Source: Paenibacillus macerans
GTDB taxonomy: Bacteria; Bacillota; Bacilli; Paenibacillales; Paenibacillaceae
Assembly: GCF_023715465.1 (NCBI RefSeq)
Contig: NZ_JAMBOE010000007.1
Span: 1 to 64,000, forward strand
Length of the DNA: 64,000 nucleotides
Direction: 5' to 3'
A program made the translations under genes and the position numbers. Positions 16,599 to 25,632 of this stretch are shown one piece after another (position 1 is the stretch's first letter; each line of letters begins with the position of its first letter). The notes below the pieces were generated by a model that had not been told where the DNA came from, did no database searches, and saw nothing but the letters and a program-made list of their open reading frames with translations.

Positions 16599-18327
16599 AG
16601 ACACTCTCCCTCCTTCCAAAGTTTTCAATGGCATGCTGGCTGCTGAACAGCCGGGCGTATTGTCCGTTTTCCTCCAAAAGTTGCTTGTGTGTGCCGTATC
16701 CCGCGATTTTACCCGCATGCACGACTATGATTTGATCCGCCCCGACTACGTTCGCGAGCCTGTGGGAAATCACAATCACCGTTTTGCTCCCCGCCAATGA
16801 GCGGATGGCCTCTATGATAATCTCTTCGCTCTCCGCATCGATATTGGAGGTCGCTTCGTCAAAGACATATATAGGGCTGTCATGCAGCAGCCCTCTGGCC
16901 AATGCCAAACGTTGGCGCTGGCCCCCGGAAAGGTTGGAACCCTGCTCCTCCAATTTCCAGGACAATCCCCCTTGCAGGAGTATAAATTCATCGAGTTTCA
17001 CGCTATGCAGCGCATCGAACATCTCACTTTCCGAAGCCCCAGGAGCTCCCATCCTGAGATTGTCTTCGACACTCCCCTTGAAAATATAGCTGTTGTAGCT
17101 GACCAAAGTCACCGCCTGTATCAGGCTTTCCTCGCTGGCTTCACGAACTTCCATGCCTCCGATGGTCAGGGAACCACCATAGCCCTTACGGGCCCCTTGC
17201 AGCAAAGCGGCCAAGGTGCTTTTGCCGGAGCCGGATTCTCCAACGATAGCGACGAAGCCGCCTTGAGGGATGTCCAATGTAATGTCTTGAAGGGCAGGCT
17301 CGTTTCCGCCGTACGAAAAGCCAACCTTGTGAAAGCGTATATCCGCCCCTTGCAATATCCCGTTCTTCCGCTCTTCCTCCGGCAAATCCAGCAATTTGAA
17401 GATCTTGCCGCTGGCGGCCATGCCGTTCATCGCAATGTGGAAATAAGACCCGAGCAGTCTCATGGGGAGAAAAAACTCGGCGGACAGCAAGATGATGAGA
17501 CAAGCCGCTCCCGGCTGTATATTACCTGCGGCAAGCTCGAGACCGGCAATGATGATGCCTGCGGCACTGCCTCCGTAGGCGACCAAATCCATGACCGCAA
17601 CCGAATTCAGTTGCATCGTCAGCACGCTCATGGTTATCCTGCGAAAGCGCTCCGCCGCCGCGTTCATTTCTTCATGTTTGCTTTTGTCCGCCCCATAGAC
17701 TTTAAGCATGGTAAGCCCCTGCAAGTTTTCCAGAAAAGCGTTGCCAAGATTGGAATAACTTCTCCAATATTTGCTGAATAACTTCTTGGCGATCTTCACT
17801 ACGGCGATAATCGAAAGCGGGATAAGAGGAACGCAGATCAGCAGAATCACCGCGGCTTTAAGACTGATCCAGGACAGCAGCGCAAACAACGTAACCGGAG
17901 CCAACAAACTGTAAAATAATTGCGGAAGGTATCTGCCGAAATACGTTTCCAACTGCTCCACCCCTTCCACCGCCAACTGGATCATCTCCGCTGTGGAAGC
18001 TTTTTCGGTATATGTGGAACCCAGTCTCAGCAGCTTCCGGTAAATTCGGGACCTCAATTCCTTTTTGGCGTTGACGGAAGCCCGGTATGACAGCATGGCC
18101 GCTCCATAATGGCAGGCAAAACGAATCGCAATGGCGATCAGAACGATGGAGGCGGCCCAGGTTACGGCCGACCCGGTTAGCGTATTTTCCCAGGCCTGTT
18201 GCAGTAAATAACATATTGCTCCCACAGCCGCAACGCTGCACAGCAGACTGGTCCAGTTGATCAATACGATCAACCCGATATAATAGCCGGATTTGCGGAC
18301 TAGAGCCAACAATCTGCCGTTAATCAT
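16591..18327 (-). CDS. CydD-like ABC transporter (permease-ATPase half)
   Basis: The 578-residue partner of the preceding half-transporter has six membrane segments with CydD-like motifs (RIYRKLLRLG, EQLETYFGRYLPQL), then Walker A GESGSGKST, signature LSGGQRQRLALA and Walker B IYVFDEATSNID. It starts with ATG overlapping the DUF454 gene stop (ATGA). Co-transcription with DUF454, sortase B and the heme importer recalls the streptococcal sia/hts heme operon, where exporter-like ABC genes follow the heme importer. That parallel is from memory of gene order. Confidence 0.75.
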   Translation of the reverse strand: MINGRLLALVRKSGYYIGLIVLINWTSLLCSVAAVGAICYLLQQAWENTLTGSAVTWAASIVLIAIAIRFACHYGAAMLSYRASVNAKKELRSRIYRKLLRLGSTYTEKASTAEMIQLAVEGVEQLETYFGRYLPQLFYSLLAPVTLFALLSWISLKAAVILLICVPLIPLSIIAVVKIAKKLFSKYWRSYSNLGNAFLENLQGLTMLKVYGADKSKHEEMNAAAERFRRITMSVLTMQLNSVAVMDLVAYGGSAAGIIIAGLELAAGNIQPGAACLIILLSAEFFLPMRLLGSYFHIAMNGMAASGKIFKLLDLPEEERKNGILQGADIRFHKVGFSYGGNEPALQDITLDIPQGGFVAIVGESGSGKSTLAALLQGARKGYGGSLTIGGMEVREASEESLIQAVTLVSYNSYIFKGSVEDNLRMGAPGASESEMFDALHSVKLDEFILLQGGLSWKLEEQGSNLSGGQRQRLALARGLLHDSPIYVFDEATSNIDAESEEIIIEAIRSLAGSKTVIVISHRLANVVGADQIIVVHAGKIAGYGTHKQLLEENGQYARLFSSQHAIENFGRRESVYA

Positions 18328-18710
18328 TCCGCAGCCCCTCCTCTAAGCGGCCTGGGAACCGTTTTGATGCGGAAAAGAAAATAATACGTTTTGATGATCC
18401 ACACCAGACCAATCAACAACCGGACATGCAAATTTTGTGCAAAAATAAAGACAATGGCGAGCAGCAAAGAAGCCAATGCCATGATACTTAGCTTGGTCCT
18501 TAGCGGCATGGAACGGGATTCGGCGAAATCCCGCAAATATTTCTTATACAGCCGGCTCGACAGAAACCAGTCGTTGAACTTCTTCGAACCTTTGGAAAAA
18601 AAGAACGCCGCCACAAGCAGGAAAGGCGTGGTCGGCAGCACGGGCAAAAAAATGCCCAATACCCCAAAACCAACAAATAAAAAACCTAATCCGACAAATA
18701 CATATTTCAT
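18324..18710 (-). CDS. YbaN-like DUF454 membrane protein
   Basis: The 128-residue protein has three to four hydrophobic segments and starts MKYVFVGLGFLFVGFGVLGI, followed by the family hallmark LPVLPTTPFLLVAAFFF and SKKFNDWFLSSRLYKKYL. The function of DUF454 is unknown. It overlaps the CydD-like gene by 4 bp and lies 1 bp from sortase B, so translation is probably coupled. Confidence 0.85.
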   Translation of the reverse strand: MKYVFVGLGFLFVGFGVLGIFLPVLPTTPFLLVAAFFFSKGSKKFNDWFLSSRLYKKYLRDFAESRSMPLRTKLSIMALASLLLAIVFIFAQNLHVRLLIGLVWIIKTYYFLFRIKTVPRPLRGGAAE

Positions 18711-18711
18711 A

Positions 18712-19467
18712 TCAATCTCCCTTTCGTGCGGTCAGTTTCCCTTGCAGCACAAGCCTGCCTTCTTCCGGGTCAAGCAGATAATCACAGGTGGACAAAGTCA
18801 AAATAACGTCATTTGCCCCGACGTCGGCGTCCATTTTGTAAATGGAACGCTCATTGATTTCATCAACAAAGTTCAAAAATTCACGATCATTCGCAAAAGA
18901 AGTCCGGATATAATTGAAACTCGTCGTCGTCCGGTAGACCGCAAACACTTCTACCTCATATTCCTCATACAGCGTTTCAAACCGGAAGACCCGGTGTTCG
19001 TCAAAAAAATCCCGCTCCAAGTAAGCGCGCAAACCGGCGAACATCGTGCCGTCTTTCATCCGGTGGCCATAAAGCACGATGTTCTTGTCTTGCGCCTCTC
19101 CGATTTGATTGCGAAAATCCATAAAAATGCTTCCCGTTCGGGAACGCCCTCCCTTAAAATCATGCGTCAGGTAGTAGTCGTTGTCCTTCCCCTGCACCAC
19201 CGGATACGAAATGTTCGTGTCCTTGATCTCGATCCAGCCGGCCGTATCGGTATTAAGCGCCAGCAGGCCGTGAAACTTTGAGCGGACAACAGGTTCCGGG
19301 GAAACTTCGTGGGGAGCGGGACTTGCTTCCGTATACAGCCGGTGAGTTTCGCCGCGCAGCTGGCTGCTGTGGATGCTGTCAAGCGTTAGGTGCGCCGACT
19401 CATATCCGGAATACAAAAATACGCTCCAGCATAACACCGAAAAAAATGTTTTCCGAATCTCCTTCAC
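18712..19467 (-). CDS. srtB: class B sortase
   Basis: This is a membrane-anchored transpeptidase of about 251 residues. It has an N-terminal hydrophobic segment, the catalytic His in LYGHRMKDGTMF, the catalytic Cys in LTLSTCDY and the Arg in DPEEGRLVLQG. The spacing and TLSTC motif are those of class B. I choose a GTG directly after the ATPase stop (TGAGGTG). The longer frame would overlap the ATPase by 77 bp. Class B sortases anchor heme-uptake NEAT proteins through NPQTN or NPKTG. An NPKTG-bearing NEAT protein lies in this same gene run at 24825-25598. Confidence 0.88.
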   Translation of the reverse strand: MKEIRKTFFSVLCWSVFLYSGYESAHLTLDSIHSSQLRGETHRLYTEASPAPHEVSPEPVVRSKFHGLLALNTDTAGWIEIKDTNISYPVVQGKDNDYYLTHDFKGGRSRTGSIFMDFRNQIGEAQDKNIVLYGHRMKDGTMFAGLRAYLERDFFDEHRVFRFETLYEEYEVEVFAVYRTTTSFNYIRTSFANDREFLNFVDEINERSIYKMDADVGANDVILTLSTCDYLLDPEEGRLVLQGKLTARKGD

Positions 19468-19468
19468 C

Positions 19469-20239
19469 TCAAATTCCGACGGGAACGATGTATAATCCTG
19501 CTTCGGGATCGGTCCGCAGCGCAACGTCCACTCCGTAAACCGCATGGACGGTTTCTTTGGTAATCACCCGTTCTGGCGGACCCGAGGCCACGATTTCCCC
19601 GTTTCTCATCACGATGATTTTATCGCTGTACCGGATCGCCTGATTGATGTCATGCAAGACCATCAAAATCGTCAACCCGTGCCTGACGTTGAGCTGCCGG
19701 ATCAATTCCAGAACTTCTATCTGGTAATAAATGTCCAGATAGGTCGTAGGCTCATCTAGGCACAAAAACGGCGACTTCTGGGCCAGCGCCAGCGCAATCC
19801 AAACCCGTTGCCGCTCTCCGCCGGAAAGCTCCCCGACCAGGAACTGCCGCTTATTTACCAAATTCGTGCATGATAACGCCCAGTTTACGGCCGCCTCGTC
19901 CGCCTCACGATCCGATTTCAGCAGCCCTTGGTAAGGCAGCCTGCCGTATCGCACCAGCCGCTCCACCGTCAGGTCGTCCGGCGCTTCGTTGTGCTGATGG
20001 ACAATCGCCAGCCTGCGCGCCAGCTCCTTCGGTCTGTAGCTGTTCAGCCTTTTGCCGTCCAGCACGATTTCTCCCCGGTTTGGCACATAATTGGTGGAAA
20101 TGACGCCAAGCAGCGTAGACTTTCCGCAGCCGTTCGGACCGATGATCGTCGTGATTTGCCCTTGTTCGATATTTTCGCTTATCCCCCGCAGGTGGTCGTG
20201 TATCCGATTGTATGAAAAGGTGACCTTTTTAATTTCCAA
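19469..20239 (-). CDS. heme/iron ABC importer ATPase (FecE type)
   Basis: The 256-residue ATPase has Walker A GPNGCGKSTLL, signature LSGGERQRVWIA and Walker [14 protein letters not shown]. The PTTYLDI sequence is typical of siderophore and heme importer ATPases. It overlaps the permease gene by 11 bp and energises import by the 20229-22170 permease and binding protein. Confidence 0.9.
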   Translation of the reverse strand: MEIKKVTFSYNRIHDHLRGISENIEQGQITTIIGPNGCGKSTLLGVISTNYVPNRGEIVLDGKRLNSYRPKELARRLAIVHQHNEAPDDLTVERLVRYGRLPYQGLLKSDREADEAAVNWALSCTNLVNKRQFLVGELSGGERQRVWIALALAQKSPFLCLDEPTTYLDIYYQIEVLELIRQLNVRHGLTILMVLHDINQAIRYSDKIIVMRNGEIVASGPPERVITKETVHAVYGVDVALRTDPEAGLYIVPVGI

Positions 20240-21221
20240 GGACTCGCCCGCCCTTCCTTAACAAAAATATTAAAACAGGCCCGCCTATCACCGACATGAT
20301 GATGGAGGACGGCAATTCGTTGGGCGGCACCAGCGTTCTTCCCAGCGTATCGGCCGACAAAATCAGCAGCGCTCCGGCAAGCGCGGAAAACGGAATCAGC
20401 GCCCGGTGATCGGAGCCGACCAGTCTGCGCGCAATGTGGGGAATCAGCAGCCCCACAAAGGCGATAACCCCTGCGACGGCCGTTGTCACGGCGGCAAGGA
20501 ATACGGCGACAGCCGAGATGATCAGACGGGCGCTTGTGACGTTCAGGCCAAGATTGTGCACCGTTTTATCTTGAAGCGACAAAAGATTGCACCAGGTGCT
20601 GAGGCACAGCGAGACCAAAAGCCCCAAACTTCCGTAAACCAGCATGATGCGGACATCGTCCCAGGTTTTGAGTGAAATATATGCGGTATAGGAAGCGGCT
20701 TCGGCGCTCAGCCCGGTTTGCAGATAGCTGCAAATTGCCAGAAATGCTTCGTTTAAGCCGCTGAACATCGCATTCACCGCAACGCCGACCAGAATGATCC
20801 GGATCGGGCTGAGCCCGGACTTCCATGAAAGGAGAAAGACAAGCGCGCAAGCGACAACGCCACCCAAAAAAGCAAACAACGGGGACCAGAAAAACCACTG
20901 GGGCAATAATGTCACCAAAATGAGGGATGAAAACCCCGCGCCCGAGGAAATGCCGATAACGCCCGCATCCGCCAGCGGATTGCGCATCACCGCTTGAAAC
21001 AAAACGCCTGCGACCGCCAAAGCCGCTCCCGAAAAAACGGCGATAATGATCCGGGGCAGCCGCAGATCGCGGATAATCTCAACCTTTTCGTTCGTTCCCG
21101 TAAACAGGCCCTGCACGAGTTCCCATGGTCCCGCCTGCAAGCTTCCGGTAACGGCGGAATATACCGCCATCGCCAGCAGAAGCGCGGTCACGGTTATGAA
21201 ACTCCAAGTTATTTTGTTCAT
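20229..21221 (-). CDS. heme/iron ABC importer permease (FecCD family)
   Basis: The 330-residue protein has about ten membrane segments and family motifs LRLPRIIIAVFSGAALAVAG, RNPLADAGVIGISSGAG and GLLIPHIARRLVGSDHR. It lies 43 bp after the IsdE-like binding protein and overlaps the ATPase. With them it forms one complete FecCD-type importer, probably for heme given the NEAT genes upstream. Confidence 0.9.
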   Translation of the reverse strand: MNKITWSFITVTALLLAMAVYSAVTGSLQAGPWELVQGLFTGTNEKVEIIRDLRLPRIIIAVFSGAALAVAGVLFQAVMRNPLADAGVIGISSGAGFSSLILVTLLPQWFFWSPLFAFLGGVVACALVFLLSWKSGLSPIRIILVGVAVNAMFSGLNEAFLAICSYLQTGLSAEAASYTAYISLKTWDDVRIMLVYGSLGLLVSLCLSTWCNLLSLQDKTVHNLGLNVTSARLIISAVAVFLAAVTTAVAGVIAFVGLLIPHIARRLVGSDHRALIPFSALAGALLILSADTLGRTLVPPNELPSSIIMSVIGGPVLIFLLRKGGRVLGN

Positions 21222-21264
21222 GGTGGAATTTTCTCCTTATTAATACAACCCTCTATTGTATCGC

Positions 21265-22170
21265 TCAGGGATACATCATCGTCTTCAGATCCTCCAGCGC
21301 CTCGGCGGCGGCGAGGTTGCCCGTCGTCCCGAACAATCTTTCTTCCAAATCGTAGACTCTGCTATTTTGGACAGCGCTGAAATGTTTCCAAACCGTATTG
21401 GTTTGAAATTCTTCATTGAACATTTCCACCACTTCATCCGGCATCCCGTGCGCCGCCCGCAAAATGATGTCCGGATTGGCCTGCTGCAAATATTCCGTAT
21501 TGGAGGCCAAATACTCCACTTTTTCGCCTTGAACGATATTTTTCCCGCCGAGCCTAGCGACCAGATCGCCGATGTATGAGTGCTCGGTGGCTACCAAGTA
21601 ACTGCCGGGAACTCCAAGCAAGATCAACACCGTCGGGGCTGGCCGATCCGCCACTTCCCCCTTGATCTCTTTCAGCTTATCATTCATGGATGCAACCAGC
21701 GTCCCGGCGGCTTCTTGGCGATCATATTGCTCGCCAAGCTCAAGAATGGCCTGTTCCATCCGCTCCAGACTGGTTAAATCAAGAAACCTCGCTTCTATGC
21801 CGGCGTTCGCGAATACGGGTTTCAGGTCATATTGCAGCGTAGTCACCGACAGCACCTCCGTTGGAGCAAGTCCTTTAATGATCTCCATATTCGGATTCAT
21901 CGGGTTCCCAACCTCTGTGACCCCTGCATACCGTTCGGGCAGTTCCTTCGAACTCGTCGGAATCCCGATCAGTTCCACTCCAAGCGCGTCCATGATTTCC
22001 GTGATCGCAACCGTCGTCGCGACAATGCGGTGGTTGGCAGCCTTTGGTTCGGCGGAAGCCGTTTCGGCAGATCCCGTTTGGTTCGCCCGCTCCGCCGCTT
22101 GCCCGGATGAACATCCCCAGAGCAGGCACAGTAAAGCCAGACTGCAAATGACGCCAACGGCCGTGCGCAT
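21265..22170 (-). CDS. isdE: IsdE-like heme-binding lipoprotein
   Basis: The 301-residue substrate-binding lipoprotein has signal peptide and lipobox LLWGCSS. It has the IsdE-type signature VGNPMNPNMEIIKGLAPTEV and, in the second lobe, DIILRAAHGMPDEV. In S. aureus IsdE heme iron is held by one Met and one His. The Met of NPMNPNME and the His of AAHG are the matching candidates. Located between the NEAT genes and the FecCD permease, it would accept heme from cell-wall NEAT proteins and hand it to the importer. Confidence 0.88.
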   Translation of the reverse strand: MRTAVGVICSLALLCLLWGCSSGQAAERANQTGSAETASAEPKAANHRIVATTVAITEIMDALGVELIGIPTSSKELPERYAGVTEVGNPMNPNMEIIKGLAPTEVLSVTTLQYDLKPVFANAGIEARFLDLTSLERMEQAILELGEQYDRQEAAGTLVASMNDKLKEIKGEVADRPAPTVLILLGVPGSYLVATEHSYIGDLVARLGGKNIVQGEKVEYLASNTEYLQQANPDIILRAAHGMPDEVVEMFNEEFQTNTVWKHFSAVQNSRVYDLEERLFGTTGNLAAAEALEDLKTMMYP

Positions 22171-22221
22171 GTTTTCTCACAGCTCCTTTTCGCGTTATGT
22201 AAATGCTAAGGTATCGTCATC

Positions 22222-22265
22222 AAAAAAAGGCCGGAAGGACACCCGTTGTCCGGTACCCTTCCAGC
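22222..22265 (-). terminator. internal hairpin with T-run between NEAT genes and the importer
   Basis: On the minus strand GCTGGAAGG and CCTTCCGGC can pair across an 18-nt loop and are followed by seven T. It lies between the NEAT-SLH stop (22347) and the isdE start (22170). It could be a partial terminator giving more transcript for surface proteins than for the transporter. Confidence 0.6.
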
Positions 22266-22346
22266 AAGAGGACAAACTTGCCACGTGTTTCTCCAAGCTC
22301 TATCGCTTTTTCAATAGGATTTCGGTATTATAAACCTGAGTAATGC

Positions 22347-24788
22347 TCAGCTCTGATTTTGCGCATCCAGCATGTTAAGAATCAGAGTAACCGCTTCGGC
22401 GCGCGTTATTTGAGCGTTCGGCGCAAACAACTGCTGCGGTCCTCCTTGCGCCAAGCCTAACCGGGCGGCAGCGGAGACTTGCGGAATTGCCCATTCCGGT
22501 ATCTCGCCGGCGTCTTTAAAGCCGGGTTTACCTGCGTTGCCTTCGGCACCATTCATGGCGCGGACGATCATGACGGTCGTTTCCGTACGGGTTACTCTTG
22601 CTTGCGGGCGAAACGTTCCGTCTTCATAACCGGAAATGATCCCCGCGCTAACGGCCCGGCCTATTCCTTCCTGGCTCCACCCAGGAAAGTTGTCCTTATC
22701 GGCAAACGGCAAGGAGGGTTCTCTGCTATCCAACTGCAACGCCCGGCTGAGCATTACCGCTAATTCCGATCTGCTTGCACTGACATCAGGGCGGAAAGAA
22801 CCATCCGCATAACCCGTAACGATTCCTAAAGCGGCGGCCCGGGCGATGTTTTCCTTGGCCCAATGACCTTCCGTGTCCGTAAAGTTCCTGGACGGGGAAG
22901 CAGCCGGTGCAGTTGCTGTTTCTTCCTCGGTATTACCGGTGTTATCGGTATTAACGGCATCCACCGTGTTGGACAGTGAAGTAATACTGTCCACATCAAA
23001 CTTGACTTGCAGATCATACTCGCTAAAGTAGCCTTCGGGCCGCTTGATTCTCACCCAGGCATCGAGCGCGCTCGATAAATTCGCGACTTCAAACCCGACA
23101 ACTCGCGTATTGTTCGCTTTATCCTCGCTTAACGTTTTAGTCTCGGTTAAAGTTCCGTTTTGTTTCGTTTTAAAGCTGACGATCTCCTCGCTCTGTTTCA
23201 CCTCAAAAGAGACCTGTTGCTTGCCGTCCTGCACCACAAGCGTACCGGGATGTACGGCGTACTCGTTTATTTCCGCGGTTTCCTGAGTACCGTCCTTCAG
23301 GATGGTGTATCCGATGGAGTATTTTCCGTTCTTCAGCACGAATTCTTGTTTGGCAACGGGTGTTACCATTGTCCCGTTTAAAAGGGTAAAGTCGTCAGCT
23401 GCGTCAAGCTCGTCGATCGAATCCGGATAAAATTGAATCTGCACATCGTACGAATTGAAGTAATTGTACTCCGGCCAATCGATCTTAACCCAGGCATCCA
23501 CAATTTCTTTCAGGTCATCCACTCTGAATTTCACGACCCGCGTATTCGCCGTTTCATCAGTGCCGATCGTGTCGGCTTCGTCGTCTCCGACTTTAAAACC
23601 GGTAATTTCTTCGCTTTGCTTAAAAGTCATGTAGATATAATAATTGCTTCCGCTTACTTCCAAAATCGCGGGATGCTGCACGTACCCGTCCATCACGGAT
23701 GGACTACTCGTTCCGTATTTCAAAAACTTGAACATGATGGTGTATTTTCCGTTTGCCAAATTGTCCGGATCGATGGGACCTTCCGGGGGATTGACGACTG
23801 GCGGATTGACAACTGGCGGATTGACAACTGGCGGATTGACAACCGGTGGATTCCCGGTCGACGGATTGTCGCCCGGATTTCCGCCATTATCGATAGGCGT
23901 AATGTTGTCCGTGTCAAACTTCAGGTCGACATCATAGGAATTGAAATAGTTGAATTCCGGCCATGCAATGGTGACGTACCCGTTTAACGCCGCCGATAGA
24001 TCATCCACTTTAAACTGGATGTCCCGCGTGTTCTCCGCTTCATAAGTGCTCAGCGTGACTGTCTCTTGGAGCTGACCGTCCTGCTCCACCTTGAAGCTGG
24101 TAATTTCCTTGCTTTGCTTGAGCGTAAACGATACATACTGCACGCCGTCCTTCACCGTCAGCGTTCCCGGCTTCACCGTGTACCCGTCCATGACCGAAAT
24201 TTCCGTCGTGCCATCCTTCAAAATCGTATAGCCAATGCTATACTTTCCGTCCGCTAATCCGTCATCCGATGGAGTGTCATCCGGGTTGCCGGTTGATGGG
24301 TTGTCATCCGGATCACCGCCCGAAATAAGCGTAATACTGTCAGTGTCAAACGCCAGATCAACGTCATAGGAGTTGAAATAGTTGAATTCCGGCCATTCGA
24401 TGGTGACATAACCGTTCAGCGTCGCCGATAAATCGTCGACTTGAAACTGGATGTCCCGCGTATTTCCCTCTTCATAAGTACTGAGTGTAACGGTTTCCTG
24501 CAACGCGCCGTCCTGCTCAACCTGAAAGCTCGTAATTTCCTTGCTTTGCTTGAGCGTAAACGACACATACTGCACCCCGTTATCCACGGTCAGCGTCCCC
24601 GGCTTCTCCACATACGTTTCCATGACCGAGGCTTGGGTCGTACCATCCTTCAAAATCGTGTAGTCGATGCTGTACACTCCATCAGCCAGGTCGGATGCCG
24701 CCCGAGCCGGCGCTTGAGGGAATAAGGATAACAATAAAACTGCAATCGCAAAAACGGCTGCCGCCGATTTACTAAACAACCTGTTCAA
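22347..24788 (-). CDS. S-layer-anchored heme-binding protein: four NEAT and three SLH domains
   Basis: The 813-residue secreted protein has signal peptide 1-30 (cleavage near APARA-AS). Four NEAT domains lie at about 33-160, 178-302, 345-465 and 490-610. An Asn-Pro-Val repeat linker sits between NEAT2 and NEAT3, and three SLH repeats (about 645-810; SRSE, TRTE, TRAE) bind the pyruvylated wall polymer. Each NEAT has the heme-ligand motif YxxxY (YFNSY three times, YFSEY in the fourth). NEAT1-3 have SVMxxY in the 3-10 helix, whereas NEAT4 has Ala in place of Ser (AEINEY). It is like B. anthracis BslK but with more NEAT domains. Confidence 0.92.
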   Translation of the reverse strand: MNRLFSKSAAAVFAIAVLLLSLFPQAPARAASDLADGVYSIDYTILKDGTTQASVMETYVEKPGTLTVDNGVQYVSFTLKQSKEITSFQVEQDGALQETVTLSTYEEGNTRDIQFQVDDLSATLNGYVTIEWPEFNYFNSYDVDLAFDTDSITLISGGDPDDNPSTGNPDDTPSDDGLADGKYSIGYTILKDGTTEISVMDGYTVKPGTLTVKDGVQYVSFTLKQSKEITSFKVEQDGQLQETVTLSTYEAENTRDIQFKVDDLSAALNGYVTIAWPEFNYFNSYDVDLKFDTDNITPIDNGGNPGDNPSTGNPPVVNPPVVNPPVVNPPVVNPPEGPIDPDNLANGKYTIMFKFLKYGTSSPSVMDGYVQHPAILEVSGSNYYIYMTFKQSEEITGFKVGDDEADTIGTDETANTRVVKFRVDDLKEIVDAWVKIDWPEYNYFNSYDVQIQFYPDSIDELDAADDFTLLNGTMVTPVAKQEFVLKNGKYSIGYTILKDGTQETAEINEYAVHPGTLVVQDGKQQVSFEVKQSEEIVSFKTKQNGTLTETKTLSEDKANNTRVVGFEVANLSSALDAWVRIKRPEGYFSEYDLQVKFDVDSITSLSNTVDAVNTDNTGNTEEETATAPAASPSRNFTDTEGHWAKENIARAAALGIVTGYADGSFRPDVSASRSELAVMLSRALQLDSREPSLPFADKDNFPGWSQEGIGRAVSAGIISGYEDGTFRPQARVTRTETTVMIVRAMNGAEGNAGKPGFKDAGEIPEWAIPQVSAAARLGLAQGGPQQLFAPNAQITRAEAVTLILNMLDAQNQS
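23788..23847 (-). repeat. four 15-bp tandem repeats encoding the PPVVN linker
   Basis: Plus-strand unit GGATTGACRACTGGC occurs four times head to tail (23788, 23803, 23818, 23833), with a degenerate fifth copy. In the coding strand it gives repeated PPVVN. It is a coding minisatellite that could vary linker length between strains. Confidence 0.85.
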
Positions 24789-24824
24789 ATTCTGGCCTCC
24801 TGCTCATACTGATTTTCGATCGAA

Positions 24825-25598
24825 CTATTTTTTGTTCCTCACGGATGTTAACGCCTGCCGGAAAACAAATACCGACGAAACGATAAACAACAAAATAAGT
24901 GCCAAAACCGGAGTTCTGTCTCCTGTTTTCGGATTCGGAACTTCCCGGTCGCCCGATCCCGTTTCGCTCGCGGAATCCCCCGTCTCGTTACCCGCGGCGT
25001 TCAAAGCTGCCGGTTTGCCATTCCCACCGCCTGCAGCCTTCTCCGGGACAGCGGCTGCCGAGCCTGGCGATGGAGAATTTCCTTTGTCCACGGAAGCTTC
25101 CGCTTTTGAACTCGCCGCGCTCGCGGTTTCCTTCAGGCTGTCTTCGTCAAAGCTTAAGCGAATCGTATAGTCATGGTCGTAATCGACGGATTCGACCGTC
25201 ACATGAATCTTTGATTCCAACGGAACGGTTAAATCGGCCACCGGAAAACGTACCAACCGTGTGTCCGCGGCCGGATCTTCTTTCACGACCTCCACATCCG
25301 CAAACCCGCTGCCTGAAGGCGCCTTATATTCCGTAATCCATGCGCTGTGGTTCAGCGTTACTTCCGCCTGCATTTTTCCGTCCTTGACGTGCACCGTTGC
25401 CGGCTTCTCCCAATAATCGTTTGCCATCGACACTGAATCGTTTTCCGCTTTCAACACCGTGTAATCGATCGTGTATGTACCGTCCCGGAGGACGGATGCG
25501 GCCTGAGCCCTGCTTGTGAACAGCAAAATTGCCAGCAATAACGCGCAGGTAAGAAACGCAGCAACTCGAAGCGGCAAAATAGTGCTTTGATGCTTCAT
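24825..25598 (-). CDS. isdC: IsdC-like NEAT protein with NPKTG sortase-B signal
   Basis: The 257-residue protein has signal peptide 1-33, one NEAT domain (about 34-155; SMANDY and YDHDY supply the heme-contact positions), a Ser/Ala/Gly-rich spacer, and a C-terminal sorting signal. That signal is NPKTG followed by a hydrophobic stretch and the basic tail RNKK. NPKTG is the motif used by sortase B of Bacillus anthracis on IsdC. The sortase at 18712-19467 is the obvious partner. The protein would relay heme inside the peptidoglycan. Confidence 0.92.
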   Translation of the reverse strand: MKHQSTILPLRVAAFLTCALLLAILLFTSRAQAASVLRDGTYTIDYTVLKAENDSVSMANDYWEKPATVHVKDGKMQAEVTLNHSAWITEYKAPSGSGFADVEVVKEDPAADTRLVRFPVADLTVPLESKIHVTVESVDYDHDYTIRLSFDEDSLKETASAASSKAEASVDKGNSPSPGSAAAVPEKAAGGGNGKPAALNAAGNETGDSASETGSGDREVPNPKTGDRTPVLALILLFIVSSVFVFRQALTSVRNKK

Positions 25599-25632
25599 GA
25601 CTTCCTCCTCTTAAACTGCAGAACTCCACAAA

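Noticed and set aside
23788-23847. CRISPR or regulatory repeats
   Set aside because: The 15-bp units are in frame and encode the PPVVN linker of the NEAT-SLH protein.
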